Source: Triatoma infestans
Lineage: Eukaryota; Arthropoda; Insecta; Hemiptera; Reduviidae
Assembly (NCBI GenBank): GCA_011037195.1
Contig: JAAEAF010008043.1
Coordinates: 1-64,000 of the forward strand
Direction: 5' to 3'
DNA length: 64,000 nt
Part shown: piece by piece, positions 41,016 to 51,499 of the stretch
Numbering within the stretch: the stretch's first letter is position 1
Layout of the letters: each line of letters opens with the position of its first letter
Notes under the pieces: model-generated
Database searches by the model: none
Told to the model about the DNA's origin: nothing
What the model saw: only the letters and a program-made list of their open reading frames with translations
Translations under genes and position numbers: made by a program

Positions 41016-41757
41016 TGTAATGTGATAACAAGACGGAGTGATAACAAGAAGGAAAATTATAACTAGTGGTGCCAGCCAGTCGCTATTATTCAGGTCAAGA
41101 GCCGCGGTCAGTGCACGGTCAAAGGACAGGAACCGCCAAAGACACACTGCTTTCAAAAGAGTTATTATACGGTCAGTATACAGAAGCCGCCTGGCCAACA
41201 TACAAGGGTCAACAAATCATTCAAAAGGCCACCTGGCTACAGTCTTTTGATAACCGCCAATAAACAAACACTCAAAAGACCACCTGGCTACAGTCTTTTG
41301 ATAACTGCCATCCCCTGTTGCCAAACCTGTTCACCGACCTATTCAAGACCTAGGGTCAACACACGGCAAGAGCTGTTTTAGTGTGACCCGTAATTACACA
41401 CTTGTCAATGTGTGAGTGATGGCAATATAACGTCTCTCCACAGGAAGAGGGGAGGATTATTCTTCAGTATTTCATCAGCGTATCATCAAGATTCTACCAG
41501 TGACATAGTTTATACATCGGAGCGCGTCCCTGTCTAAGTATTTAAACATATATTTATTTATCAATCATTATAGTTGTGCATTCTAGTTGACATTTTAAAT
41601 CATTTTAAATTAATTGTAGTTTATCTTTTCAAACGTTAAATTATTGTTAAAATATAAATCTATTTTCGTAAATTAGTAATTCATATTCCGAGTAACAACT
41701 CTCTAAAAATCTCTAACTAACTTCCAACTATTCATCGCATCACACCTCTCCAAGATA
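41016..41757 (+). mobile_element. LTR-A (subfamily 2), 3'-truncated
   Basis: Starts TGTAATGTGATAACAAGACG and stays close to the 38998 copy until CACCTCTCCAAGATAT. There the last ~18 bp and the TG...CA end are lost and R1kb-like DNA begins, so no target-site duplication can be read. The block GGCTACAGTCTTTTGATAAC occurs twice, as in the 38998 copy. Confidence 0.8.
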
Positions 41758-41759
41758 TA

Positions 41760-42075
41760 CTTCTGGTTTGGGTACTAGGTCATATGGGAGTATTTTTTGG
41801 AATGAGGAGATTTGTATTTAAACAAAATATTTGGAACCATTTTCCTAAAAAAAATCGCGATATACATAAAAAAAAAAAAATTATTAAGTGAAGTTTCAAT
41901 TTCAGTTGATAGATTTTAAACAAAACTTCATTTGGTCAATGTTATCAGATGTGATGACGGTTCCTAAACGGAATATCAAGTTTGCGCTTCCTGTGATTTT
42001 TCGGTCTTCAGATATTTACTTACTATAAACTTAATTTCAAAAAATTCGACACGATTATGATTAGAGTAAGAGAGA
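41760..42075. repeat. R1kb fragment
   Basis: Contains AACCATTTTCCTAAAAAA, CCTAAACGGAATATCAAGTT, GATTTTTCGGTCTTCAGA and TTCGACACGATTATGATTAG, then GAGTAAGAGAGAGAGTAA, the family's 3' end in diverged form. Confidence 0.65.
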
Positions 42076-42539
42076 GAGTAATAAAATCCTTTCATGTAAT
42101 TTCTATAAGCAACAAAATATATTATATGTCGCCTGTTACTTTGTTTCTCGTTTTGACAAACCAGATCGGAAAAGTTCGGATCAATATAATAAATAATGCA
42201 GACATCATCAGTCGGATAAGTTTAGGAAACTAGTTTAGGAATTTTCTTTTCATACTTTTTCTGTTCTTTTTATAAAAATAATATGAGTTGACTTTTCTAA
42301 AACATAACCCTCAAAACTCTGTCTGCCTTATCCCCTGTGGACTCACAAATCTCAACTTCTCTAAACATTATGATATATATATATATATCATATACGTTAT
42401 ATGGCAAGACTATGTAATTTTATTTCCTTTTTATCAGATTTGTTTACTTACATTTTCTTGCTAAATAATGTGAAAGAGATGTGTTTTGAAACTGAACTAA
42501 GTTTATTATTATATGTGTTATAAATATATATATAATTAA
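42076..42539. other. AT-rich spacer with TA run
   Basis: A short TA microsatellite near 42372-42388. Nothing else recognised. Confidence 0.5.
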
Positions 42540-43925
42540 TATTATTCGTCTGTGGAAACGTAGCAAACTCTACGCTATCCAAAGCCCCACTAGGCTTACA
42601 GCTACCCCAAAGATAATTAACAACAAATCGGGTTTAGAACAAAAATCCAGACCCTGGTCTAAACCATCTAAGATTCACCGCAGTCCAAACAAATCGGACC
42701 ATAACCTTAAAGAGAAATAGCTTAAGCTCTTGTGGAATCGTTTAATGTGATGATCTGATCCCACGTGATACTACAAGATGTAGTGGAATCGTTTAATGTG
42801 ATTCCTGAGGTATGTAGTAGAAGTCTTGAAGAGGGTGGAAGTTAGTTAGAGATTTGGAAGTTAGTGCTCGAAGTATTAACTCGGAAATTATGAAAATATA
42901 CTGTATTTGAACAATAATTTAAACGTAAAAAATGGTAACTATTAACAAGAAATACTTAGAAATAAATAGAAGATAAATAACTAATAATTTAGAATGATTA
43001 AGATAAATGAACTAAGATGCACAACTAAAGGTAATAAGTATAAATAAAAACGTAAACTGCTGCTCGTATAGGGACGCGTAAACTGCTGCTCGTATATGAA
43101 GACGTGCTCAAGTATAATCGTATAATCATCTAATGATCCCCTCTTCCAATCGGGCGAAGGTTATATATTAGCGTTGGCCACACTCACACCAAGACATCAG
43201 AGTGTTGGCCACACTCACACCAAGACATCTGAGTGTTGGCCACACTCACACCAAGACATCTGTCCTAGTGTGCGACCTTGGGTAGTTTGGTGACCACCGA
43301 TTTAGGTCAGTGGCCAGCCTTAGCGGTGCTTGCTTTGATGACAGCAGCTGGCTACCGATTTAGGTCAGTGGCCAGCCTTAGCGGTGCTTGCTTTGATGTA
43401 GGGGTATTTACCCTTGGTTTGTTTGTTTGCCCGCGGCCTTGTCTTGAAGTCAGGCAGCTGGCTAGGCCACTAGTTGTAAATTATTCTTTCTTTGTTATCT
43501 GTGAAGGTTTGACATTGCTATGACTTTGCCAATTTCGTCATGCCATTACACTCTCCTAAAGACATCCTGTTCCGACCAACGTTTCTAAACCTAATTTCCT
43601 CACAAATCCAAGCAATCTGCACAATTTGGAGGGTGTTTCTTGCTCAGTGTCACAAACTCTACAAAATGAGGTCTGGTATAAGCCGCATTACGTAGAGGCG
43701 TCTCCTTAAAACCACAAATCCCAGCAAAAGAGATCCAACTAGATGCCTGAAAGAGGTCTGTGAAAGACCCAGCAATATCTCACCAATAGCCCTGTCCGGT
43801 TCTCCAATGAGTATCAAAGACTGCCGACAACCCAGTCAGCTCATCCATAGGGGTGAACGATGTGAAATTATCCATTCTTGACAGACATGTGCCTAAAGAC
43901 ACACCACAGCAGGCTCGGGAGCAGT
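42540..43925 (-). pseudogene. RNase H-type LINE 3' portion, split by a solo LTR
   Basis: The 3' UTR part (42555-42720) matches the LINE at 32.1 kb (CTACGCTATCCAAAGCC, then TACCCCAAAG and AAAAATCCAG). Beyond the LTR insertion (42731-43550) the minus strand continues upstream: remnants of the C-terminal domain at 43600-43700 and ACSRACCGVSLGTCLSRMDN at about 43860-43920. The latter corresponds to GPEPAVGESLGTCLSG in the 32-kb copy, just after RNase H. Badly decayed. Confidence 0.6.
42731..43550 (-). mobile_element. Solo LTR, family LTR-A (subfamily 1), with duplications
   Basis: CTCT lies at 42727-42730 and 43551-43554, a 4-bp target-site duplication. The terminal segment GGAATCGTTTAATGTGAT occurs twice, at about 42734 and 42784, so the LTR end was locally duplicated. 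The block GTGTTGGCCACACTCACACC is tandemly repeated three times around 43165-43260. CTACCGATTTAGGTCAGTGGCC and following sequence are also repeated near 43300-43400. Nested in a LINE relic. Confidence 0.82.
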
Positions 43926-44125
43926 GGACTATCACGGAAAATTCTCTGATGAAAGTCAGTTTACACATTGGAAGGAGTTTTTTTCTTTGTACCTGATTAA
44001 GGTCCACATGTTGTTTCCATTTTTAAAACGCATTGCAAGTATGGTTTTTCCTTTAAAAATGGAAACGTTAATAAACGGAAATGATTCTCTGAATGTTTTC
44101 CAGCTTTACCGGACATTAAATGAAT
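43924..44125. mobile_element. Relic related to ribozyme elements, with a 15-bp hairpin
   Basis: ACTATCACGGAAAATTCTCT (43929-43948) and CTCTGAATGTTTTCCAGCTT (44085-44104) match the lineage B terminal block (ACCATGGAAAATGTCTCTGA, then TGCTTTCCAGCTTTGCCG). Between them GTTTCCATTTTTAAA (44013-44027) and its exact complement (44052-44066) form a hairpin. No ribozyme core is left. Confidence 0.45.
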
Positions 44126-44214
44126 TTCTAGAAATCCTTATACGAAGAAATCCTTATATGAAGAAATGTAAAATTAAAAAATTTAAACCTAAGGTGCAAC
44201 AGCCCATATAAAGG

Positions 44215-44455
44215 ACCAAGGCTAGCCAGGTGGAGATTTTTTTATGGGAGGCGTATTGTAAGCCCGCCCTGGTTTCCTCGCCGTTTAGTTATTCTTTCGC
44301 TAGCTAGGTGCACTACCAACTGTGCTTCCCCAAACGTTTTCTCACGATACTGGATCAACACCGGAACTTTGCCCTCACAGGAATCGAACCTTGAATTCTT
44401 GCACTAAAGGCGAGTGCGCTAGCCACTAGACCAAAGCGTTAGGTCAATTGAAGAA
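44215..44455 (-). repeat. tRNA-derived SINE, family S2
   Basis: On the minus strand the head reads TTTGGTCTAGTGGCTAGCGC (A-box region) and AAGGTTCGATTCCTGTGAGG (B-box region) about 40 bp apart. The body follows with ATCCAGTATCGTGAGAAAAC, GGAAGCACAGTTGGTAGTGC and ACCAGGGCGGGCTTACAATA. A diverged copy is at 11205-11365. Confidence 0.8.
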
Positions 44456-44459
44456 ATAG

Positions 44460-45280
44460 TTGGACAAAAATAAAAGTATCATTTTTTTATTATTTGAACA
44501 TTTTTTCCGGTTTCGTTGATTTTGGGAGGTGTCTGAGGAATCTGTTTCGTTAAATTTCAAATCTTACTTGGGTTTAACCAATGTTATTATTGGCGTTTGT
44601 CTTTAGACTAGATAATTACTTCAATTACTATCTGGATAAGTCTTTACCAAATCTGTCTTCAACATTTCCATAATTTTCCATACTCTATATTTTAGAGTAG
44701 GACTAAGTAAATATATCTAAGGTAATTAAAAAAAGTTTATCAATTTTTAAAATTGTATTAACTGCAATGAAATAAAAGTCGTTTTACGCCAGATAGTTTT
44801 ATTGTTTATTTATTTTTATGAAGGTGCTACTTTTAATTGGAAATTTAATTCAGAAAAAAAGGTTCTTTAAACGAAATTCCCGAGATATGACCCCTTCTTA
44901 TAGGTAAAGTTAGCATCTCTGAGGATTATCACTCTCGATTCTGTTACACTTGTATAAATTGCACCTCATTATTGCCTGATGTAAGAACCATTATTGACTA
45001 ATTATTTTATCATCAGAAATAAATTCAGGATCAAACACGAATAGCAGCAGTATAAAACTGTTTTTTTTTTTTTTTGACGATCTGTAACCGATTCAAATAT
45101 TCAAAGCTGCTTCTAACTTTCAAATCTCTCTCCATAGCTGTTCTTAAAATGTACGCAAAATTTAATATAGAGAAAGTAATAGTGGGTGCGAAATGATTTA
45201 TTTGGATGTATTTATGTATAATAATCTAATCTAGAAACTCGGGGCCTCCAAATGGAGGTAGGTTCAGCACTTAGACCTCG
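44460..45280. other. AT-rich intergenic stretch
   Basis: No gene or repeat recognised. Confidence 0.45.
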
Positions 45281-45282
45281 TC

Positions 45283-46029
45283 TGGTATATTGGTATCGTT
45301 TTATGGATACCGGAAGTCGAAGTGAGGAGTAAGTGTTCTTAGTTAGAGAGATTAGAGAATTGGTATCGAAATACGAACTACTGATTTATAAAAATAAACT
45401 ATATTTTAACAAATAATTTAAAGTATATTGAAATAGAAAAACTAAGATGCACAATTGTAAATGAATATAAGAATTATGAAATGAATATAAATTATTAAAG
45501 AAGTAGTGTTAAAACCTTAAATAGGGACGCGCTCGCGATGTGTGATGGTGCTTCTGATCTGGAACTGATGTGAACTTCTTTCGTACTGGCACTTAACTGA
45601 TTGATAACTCGAACTTAACTGTTCGGGACTCCAGTGGGGCGACGTTTATATTTGCATCACTCACACATCGGCTGATGTGTAAGTACGTGCCACATTAAGA
45701 TATATTGAGTGAATATCGTAGTATATTGACCCTAGAGAGGTCGGTGTTAACAAAGGCTGTTTTGGCCGGGGTAGCGACGCTTTGTTAACAGATGGTGGCC
45801 AGGTGGCCTCTTTAGTGTACATTGACCCTTGTATGAAGGAAATACAAAAAGGGTTTTGCCGCGGTTCTCTTGATTGTATATTGACCCCTGTCTGAAAGGG
45901 TTTTGCCGCGGTTCTTGACCTGCAGATAGCGGCTGGCTGGATCTTTTTCCAAATTCCAACCACTAGTTATAATTTTTAGATTTATTTAAAAATTATAAAT
46001 CTTCTTCTTCATCTTGCCAGCACATCACA
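45283..46029 (-). mobile_element. LTR-A, diverged copy
   Basis: The core blocks are shared with LTR-A subfamily 2 on the minus strand: TAGGGACGCGCTCGCGA, GGGGCGACGTTTATATTTG, GTGGCCAGGTGGCC and AACCACTAGTTATAA. GGGTTTTGCCGCGGTTCT is present twice (about 45852 and 45898). Ends are inferred by alignment and are the least certain of the family. No target-site duplication was identified. Confidence 0.65.
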
Positions 46030-46079
46030 TCTGGGCTCATTGTTCACACCATATAAACACCTCACATCAGCCTTGCATC

Positions 46080-46340
46080 ATTAAAAAAACGCCAAGGCTG
46101 AGGCGAATGTCATTGCTGATCCTGCCTTCGGGTTCAAATTGTGGACGATGCCAAATTTCAGGAATCGTCTGCAAGCATAGTGTTCGCACTCTCCAAGAAG
46201 GTGAAACGGTGTCTCATTCTTTTGTCCATATTTCCTGCAAATTAGGTCCACAGAGAGACCTATATTATGCAGATGTTTCCGTATAAGACAATGCCCTGTA
46301 ACTAGGGTAGTAATACTCCTTAGCTCCACTTTCGTTCTGT
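46080..46340 (-). pseudogene. Non-LTR retrotransposon C-terminal Cys/His fragment
   Basis: The minus-strand frame reads ELRSITTLVTGHCLIRKHL, HNIGLSVDLICRKYGQKNET, PFHLLGECEHYACRRFLKFG. The 'L.TGHC...HLHN.GL', the C..(C>Y), and 'H.L.EC......R' spacing is the C-terminal tail of I/R1-group LINEs, resembling the decayed one at 30.6 kb. No RT or RNase H remains on either side. Confidence 0.7.
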
Positions 46341-47595
46341 CGAGGAGATAATTGGTTTGAGTCTTTGAGGGCCCTCCAGGAAAATCTTAGAGTGCCTCAG
46401 CCCCGCAATATATGTATTTTTACAAACTTATGGTATACTGGGTCATCGTATAATCGGGATCATATTTTGACATTTCTTTTCAAAAAGTGGTCAATTTTTA
46501 AAATAAAGTTTTCATTTGTTAAAACATAATTTATCCTCATAATTTGAGATCTTTGAGGTAAGAGTGATTGTTATTTGTTGGACATGATAACACCTTTCAA
46601 AAAAAAATAATCTGGTGTGAAACATTCACATGAAAACTACAATTAAAAGTCTTGATTAAGTTTTAAGGAGGCAATTAACTGCCCCTATGTAAAGTACAAG
46701 ACTGGACAAACTTTTTGATAAGAGAACGTCATGTGATCCATATAGATCTCTTATTCTTTCCAGTGAACGTTTATCTCATATTTCGTTAACTTATTTTTTC
46801 CTTTATTCTCTAAAGCTTTTTCTCTTCATTATTATAATGGCATAAATAAAGTAGTAAGTATATACAAAATAAAATATAAACAAAGGTAGATGATAAGCTT
46901 GCCCACATTTTTCCTCATAATGCTGGGTCAACCCACTCACTTTGCCCTAAATTGATTAAAAAAGCTAGAAAAGAGATAAGTTTTTATATAATGCATTTTA
47001 GTTGATAATGATAATTTATATTTACTATTTAAAAAAAAAAAAAAAAATCTGAGTTTCATAAATTTTGTGCAGATAGCAGCAGTGAAGGCCTATCTTCAAA
47101 CCAAATACAGATAAGTTGCCATGCACGTATATTTTATTCGCCCAGTTTTCCTTTTTAGTACTGTATCATTATTTAATATAGAACAGGTTGTGTATATTCA
47201 AAAATTTAAATACTGTTCGATATTTGTATATAAGTAAATTTCGATGCAATACTATGATGAAGATCATGTCCAGTTTTAGGAAGCTTTTGGGGGGGGGGGG
47301 ACTTTAAAATTAGTATATTAATTAACGACTCAATGCAATAAAACTTCATTAATACATTAACCACTATTTGATACGAAAGACACACCCCTAATGCAAGGCA
47401 AAAAGCTACCCACTTCTTTTGGCATCCGATTGTTATACTCACATTGATTCACAATGATATCTTCAACATTCATTCATACGCTAATTATAAGATATACATA
47501 TTTAGGCATTCTTTATTCCACATCTGGTAGCCACTTGTTAATGTAGATCACTTAAAGCTTCCTTAAGAATAAAACATATATAATCAAATGTAAAT
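46341..47595. other. AT-rich intergenic stretch
   Basis: An R1kb start string (TCTGGTGTGAAACATTCACA) appears at about 46611-46630 after an A-rich run, but the body is missing. A 10-G run lies near 47291-47300. No gene recognised. Confidence 0.45.
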
Positions 47596-47639
47596 TGATT
47601 CAGAGACATTTTCCGTGGTAACCTGCTTCATTTTGTGGT

Positions 47640-47677
47640 CACCGACCGGTTTCGGGCGTACGCCCATCTTCAGGATG
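47640..47677 (-). ncRNA. Hammerhead ribozyme, lineage B (core intact)
   Basis: Minus-strand reading: CATC, CTGAAGA, stem II GGGCGTACGCCC, GAAA, CCGGTC, GGTG. Stem I is CATC/GGTG with one G-U wobble. Stem II remains fully paired despite a loop change from GAAC to GTAC. Predicted cleavage is after GTC, between 47644 and 47643 on the minus strand. Confidence 0.82.
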
Positions 47678-47794
47678 CGTTTTTCAGACAGTGTGACAAC
47701 ACAAACTAAAGTTTTAAATACAATTAAAAATACCAGTCACTGTGTAAAACTGAATTTGCTCTGTGCAAGTCTGTGTTGTCACATGTCTGAAAAA

Positions 47795-47832
47795 CATCCT
47801 GAAGATGGGCGAACGCCCGAAACCGGTCGATG
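47795..47832 (+). ncRNA. Hammerhead ribozyme, lineage B (core intact)
   Basis: CATC (47795-47798), CTGAAGA (47799-47805), stem II GGGC/GCCC (47807-47818), GAAA (47819-47822), CCGGTC (47823-47828), GATG (47829-47832). Stem I is CATC/GATG, possibly extended across an internal loop by GTCTG (47785-47789) with CAGGC (47847-47851). Predicted cleavage after C47828. The palindromic ACCGGT stem III suggests activity as a dimer or in tandem RNA. Confidence 0.85.
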
Positions 47833-48070
47833 ACCATAAAATGAAGCAGGCTACCATGGAAAATGTCTCTGATGCTTTCCAGCTTTGCCGAACCAACCAC
47901 CACAACAGCAAATTGATTCTCTGACAAACTAAATTATCGGCACATGATTGAATGGACCTGGTATTGCATGTGTTGAAGTGAAAGTTATATAATCAGTATG
48001 CTTAAATGGTAGGATATTATAATAAAGATGGCACTGGGATTGGTTGCATAAACTTTGTCTGAAACGGTTT

Positions 48071-49041
48071 TTTTTACTTTCTCTTACTCCTAGTAGAGAA
48101 GTATCGTAATCGTGTCAAATTTTCGATATCGAGTTTTCACCGGAAATATCCGTTTTGACGTCCCCTGAGTCCAAAAAAGTGGTTTTTAGCGTCTGTGTGT
48201 ATGACTGAGAATAGCTCAAAAACGAAAAACCGTAGAAAGTTGAAACTTGATATTCCGTTTAGGTACCACCATGGGATCTGACAGTACGTTATCTGTCAAA
48301 ATTCCTCAACCGGAAGTACCAATTTACTAGTTTTTTTTTTTTACGTTTTTGCGATTTTCTCAAAAATGGCTCCGACGATTTTCTTCAAACTTTGTATATC
48401 AACTACACATACAAAGAGCTACAACTTTTATGTGTAACATTTCTCAGAAAAATTATTTAAGGGCACTTCTGGGGGAGGCGTGGGTTAGGTTTTCATCTTA
48501 ACTGCTATTTCAGTTATTAGACAATTCTGTCATCTAAATAATGTTAATTAGAATTAAATATGTTGTTGAAATTCCGAGTTTGAAAAAAAATCGATAACCG
48601 GAAGTGCGTTTACTTTGACACTTTACTAAATGATTTTTCATTTTTCGCGATTTTCTCAAAAATGGCTCCGACGATTTTTTGAAACTTCGAAGTACAAAAT
48701 AAAAATGCAAAGATCTACATCTTATTTAAGACCTTTCTCTGGAAAAAATTCTTTTTAAGGGCAGGTTTAGGGGAGGGGTGGGGTTGATTTTCTCTAAAGT
48801 GCTATCATAGTTGATTATACAATTCTTTCATCCAAACATAATTAGTTAGAAATAAATAGATGGCTGAAAATTCCGAGTTTTAAGAAAATTAGTAAACCGG
48901 AAGTGCGCTTTTACTGAACAGTTTTTTCAGTTTTCGACGAATTTCATTATATTTGGTACACAAACTATAAATTTGTCAATTATAATTTTGAGAACAGGAG
49001 TAAGAGAAAGTTGTGTGAGTGTTTCACACCAGATTTTTTTT
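48071..49041. repeat. R1kb repeat, near-complete copy
   Basis: Begins after a T-run with ACTTTCTCTTACTCC (48076-48090) and ends with GGAGTAAGAGAAAGT (48997-49011), an exact 15-bp inverted pair, followed by TGTGTGAGTGTTTCACACCA and a T-run. The interior has CCGGAAGT at 48310, 48598 and 48897 in three diverged tandem units of about 290-300 bp, each with a CAAAAATGG or similar block. GTGTGA/TCACAC near the right end can form a hairpin. No coding potential is evident. Confidence 0.88.
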
Positions 49042-50360
49042 TTAATTTGTACTAGGAAATAAATTTTAATTAACTCTCAGTTGAAAGAGAATTTAATACT
49101 CATTGGATCTATCCATGTCTTGGACCATTTAACATCTTCAGACATAGCTAACATTAGGCGAAAACTCCTAGTCTTTTCAATAGAAAATTTAAATTATAAT
49201 CAACGCTTCAAATTAAAAAGCAGCTGGAGAGAGAAGGTGAAGACTATCTGAAACTTCGTTATAATTTTTAAAAATTTCCAAAAAAAACAATCAGCCAGCT
49301 AAGATTTGCGAATACAATAAATTTTCACAAAGAGGGCAACTCCAATTAGGATGAATATATCTTTCCGAAACAGAGTTTTAGGATTAAGATAACAGATAGT
49401 ATTTAGGATTAAGTCGTCGCCGGGAGGTTTTTTGTTGGGAAATCCGTTGAGTATAATTGAATATTTCAGAAGGAGAACTGTGTATAAGATAGGAATTTCT
49501 GTTTTTAGAAGGTGAGGTTGTTGTTACAGTTCGTGAATTTATCTTCGAATTAAGCACTTTTCCTCATTACTTGCTGCCAGCCGTTTCTTGTAATCAGTGA
49601 AGGAATCGGGGAGATTTTCGTTCAGTAAGCATTTTGTTTCTGCAGAGACGACTTAATCCTAGTTCTCTGCAAATTCTGTTTTTTAGTCCATGTATTAGTT
49701 TGTGAAACTGTAAAGGCAACTATTAATAAAATGTAAACTCTATTATAAATATTGTTTGTACAAGAATTTATTTTGTATAGAGTAAGCCGTGATTATAAAT
49801 AGATTTTGTTCTGTACTATACTTCTATTCTTGTAGTTCGAGCATGCAGATACTAGGATTTACTCAAACACATAAACATACTGGCTTTTGATCTAAATAAA
49901 AAGATTTATATTGAATTTTTGATAGAAATTAAATGTTTAATATAAATTACATTAATCACCTGATTCAATGATTAAAAAAAAAAAAAAAATGGAAATTAAT
50001 GATTAAATAATTAAGGATATAAGCGAAGTTTATGTAAGTGAACAATTTGATCGTGGGTCTGACGGTTATCTTTGTAAATTATCTGAAAGAAAAAGTGACA
50101 CCACTAATTTTGATATAATTAAGTACTAGAGTAACATAATTATGTTGGAAGAAGAACAAGATATAAAAATAGAAACTGGGAGCTCATTTTAAGTTAATGA
50201 GATTTTTATGTATACTTTATATAATCACATCATGGTTGGTCATTCCCAGGTAGCTCTGTGCACTATCAAGAAAAACTTTACTTACTATCTTTTAATCTAT
50301 TGGCCAATTTAACATTTAATGCTCTCCCATTTTGTTTTTATTACATATTCGGTCTTAAAT
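49042..50360. other. AT-rich intergenic stretch
   Basis: No gene or repeat recognised. Confidence 0.45.
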
Positions 50361-50365
50361 TTTTA

Positions 50366-51330
50366 CTTTCTCTTACTCCCTAGTAAAAGAGCAAGTATCG
50401 TAATTGTGTCAAATTTTCGATATCGAGTTTTCACCGGAAATATCCGTTTTGAGGTCGCCTGAGTCCAAAAAAGTGGTTTTTAGCAAATGGTCTGTGTGTG
50501 TGTGTGTGTGTGTGTGTCTGTGTGAGTGTGTGTATATATGTGAACAGCATAGCTCAAAAACGAAAAACCGTAGAAAGTTGAAACTTGATATTCCGTTTAG
50601 ATACCACCATGGGATCTGACAGTACGTTATCTGTCAAAATTCCTCAACCGGAAGTACCACTTTACTAGTTTGTTTTTTTTACGTTTTTGCGATTTTCTCA
50701 AAAATGGCTTTTCCTCTTAAGTGCTATTTCAGTTTATTAGACAATTCTACCATCTTAATAATGTTAATTAGAATTAAGTATGTTGTTGAAATTCCGAGTT
50801 TGAAAAAAAATCGGATAACCGGAAATGCGTTCATTTTAACACTTGCCCTAAATGATTTCTTCACTTTTTCGCGATTTTCTCAAAAATGGCTCCGAAGATT
50901 TTCTTGAAACATCGTATATCAACCAAACATGCAATGATATATATCTTTTATTTAAAACATTTCTTTAAGGTAAAATTTATTTAAGGGCACTTTTACGGGA
51001 AGGGTAGGGTTACAGCTTCCTCTAAAGTGCTTCATATTTGATTATACAATTTGATCATCCAAACAAAATTAATTTGAAATAAATATATGGCCAAAATTAC
51101 GAGTTTTAAGAAAATTAGTAAGCCGGATGTGCGCTTTTACTGAACTATTTTTTCAGTTTTCGATGAATTTCATTAAATTTGGTACACAAACTACAACATT
51201 TATCAATTATGTTAAATTATTGTCAACATTTGTTAACATTTGTCAATTATGTTATTATTATGTTAAATTTGAGAACAGGAGTAAGAGAAAGTTGTGTGAG
51301 TGTTTCACACCAGATTTTTTTTCTTTTATT
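50366..51330. repeat. R1kb repeat, near-complete copy
   Basis: Same architecture as 48071-49041: ACTTTCTCTTACTCC at the left, AGGAGTAAGAGAAAGTTGTG, then GAGTGTTTCACACCAGAT and a T-run at the right. It contains a (GT)n run at 50493-50516. Part of one internal unit between AAAAATGGCT and TTAAGTGCTATTTCAG (about 50705-50720) is deleted relative to the 48-kb copy. Confidence 0.85.
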
Positions 51331-51499
51331 TCCCTTTTTTTTATTTAACAGAGCCCACCAGAGGGGCTGGAAAGCCTATAAGAGGCGGGCCCCCTCTCAC
51401 CTTTTAATTTTCTTTTATTTAGTTTAGGCTGCCTAGTTCTTCAGAAAATTTACATTAACTTAGAACCAAATACACCTACAGCTCTGCTGCTATTCCTAC

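Larger units (their letters stand above)
47600..47920. mobile_element. Best-preserved ribozyme element, lineage B, both arms
   Basis: Left arm: CAGAGACATTTTCCGTGGTA, CCTGCTTCATTTTGTGG, the minus-strand ribozyme, GCGTTTTTCAGACAGTGTG. Right arm: GTCACTGTGTAAAACTGAAT, GCTCTGTGCAAGTCTGTG, ACATGTCTGAAAAACATC, the plus-strand ribozyme, AAATGAAGCAGGCTACCATG, TCTCTGATGCTTTCCAGC and the terminal CGAACCAACCACCACAAC. The spacer between arms is only about 40 bp. Left outer sequence is truncated by about 35 bp compared with the right. Both ribozyme cores are intact. No coding sequence. Confidence 0.88.

Noticed and set aside
42779..43550. LTR-A boundary at 42779
   Set aside because: TGTAGTGG fits the family end, but flanks do not match there; starting at the duplicated terminus at 42731 gives an exact CTCT duplication.
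43924..44211. A 95-codon plus-strand frame as a gene
   Set aside because: It starts and continues in the terminal block of a decayed ribozyme element.
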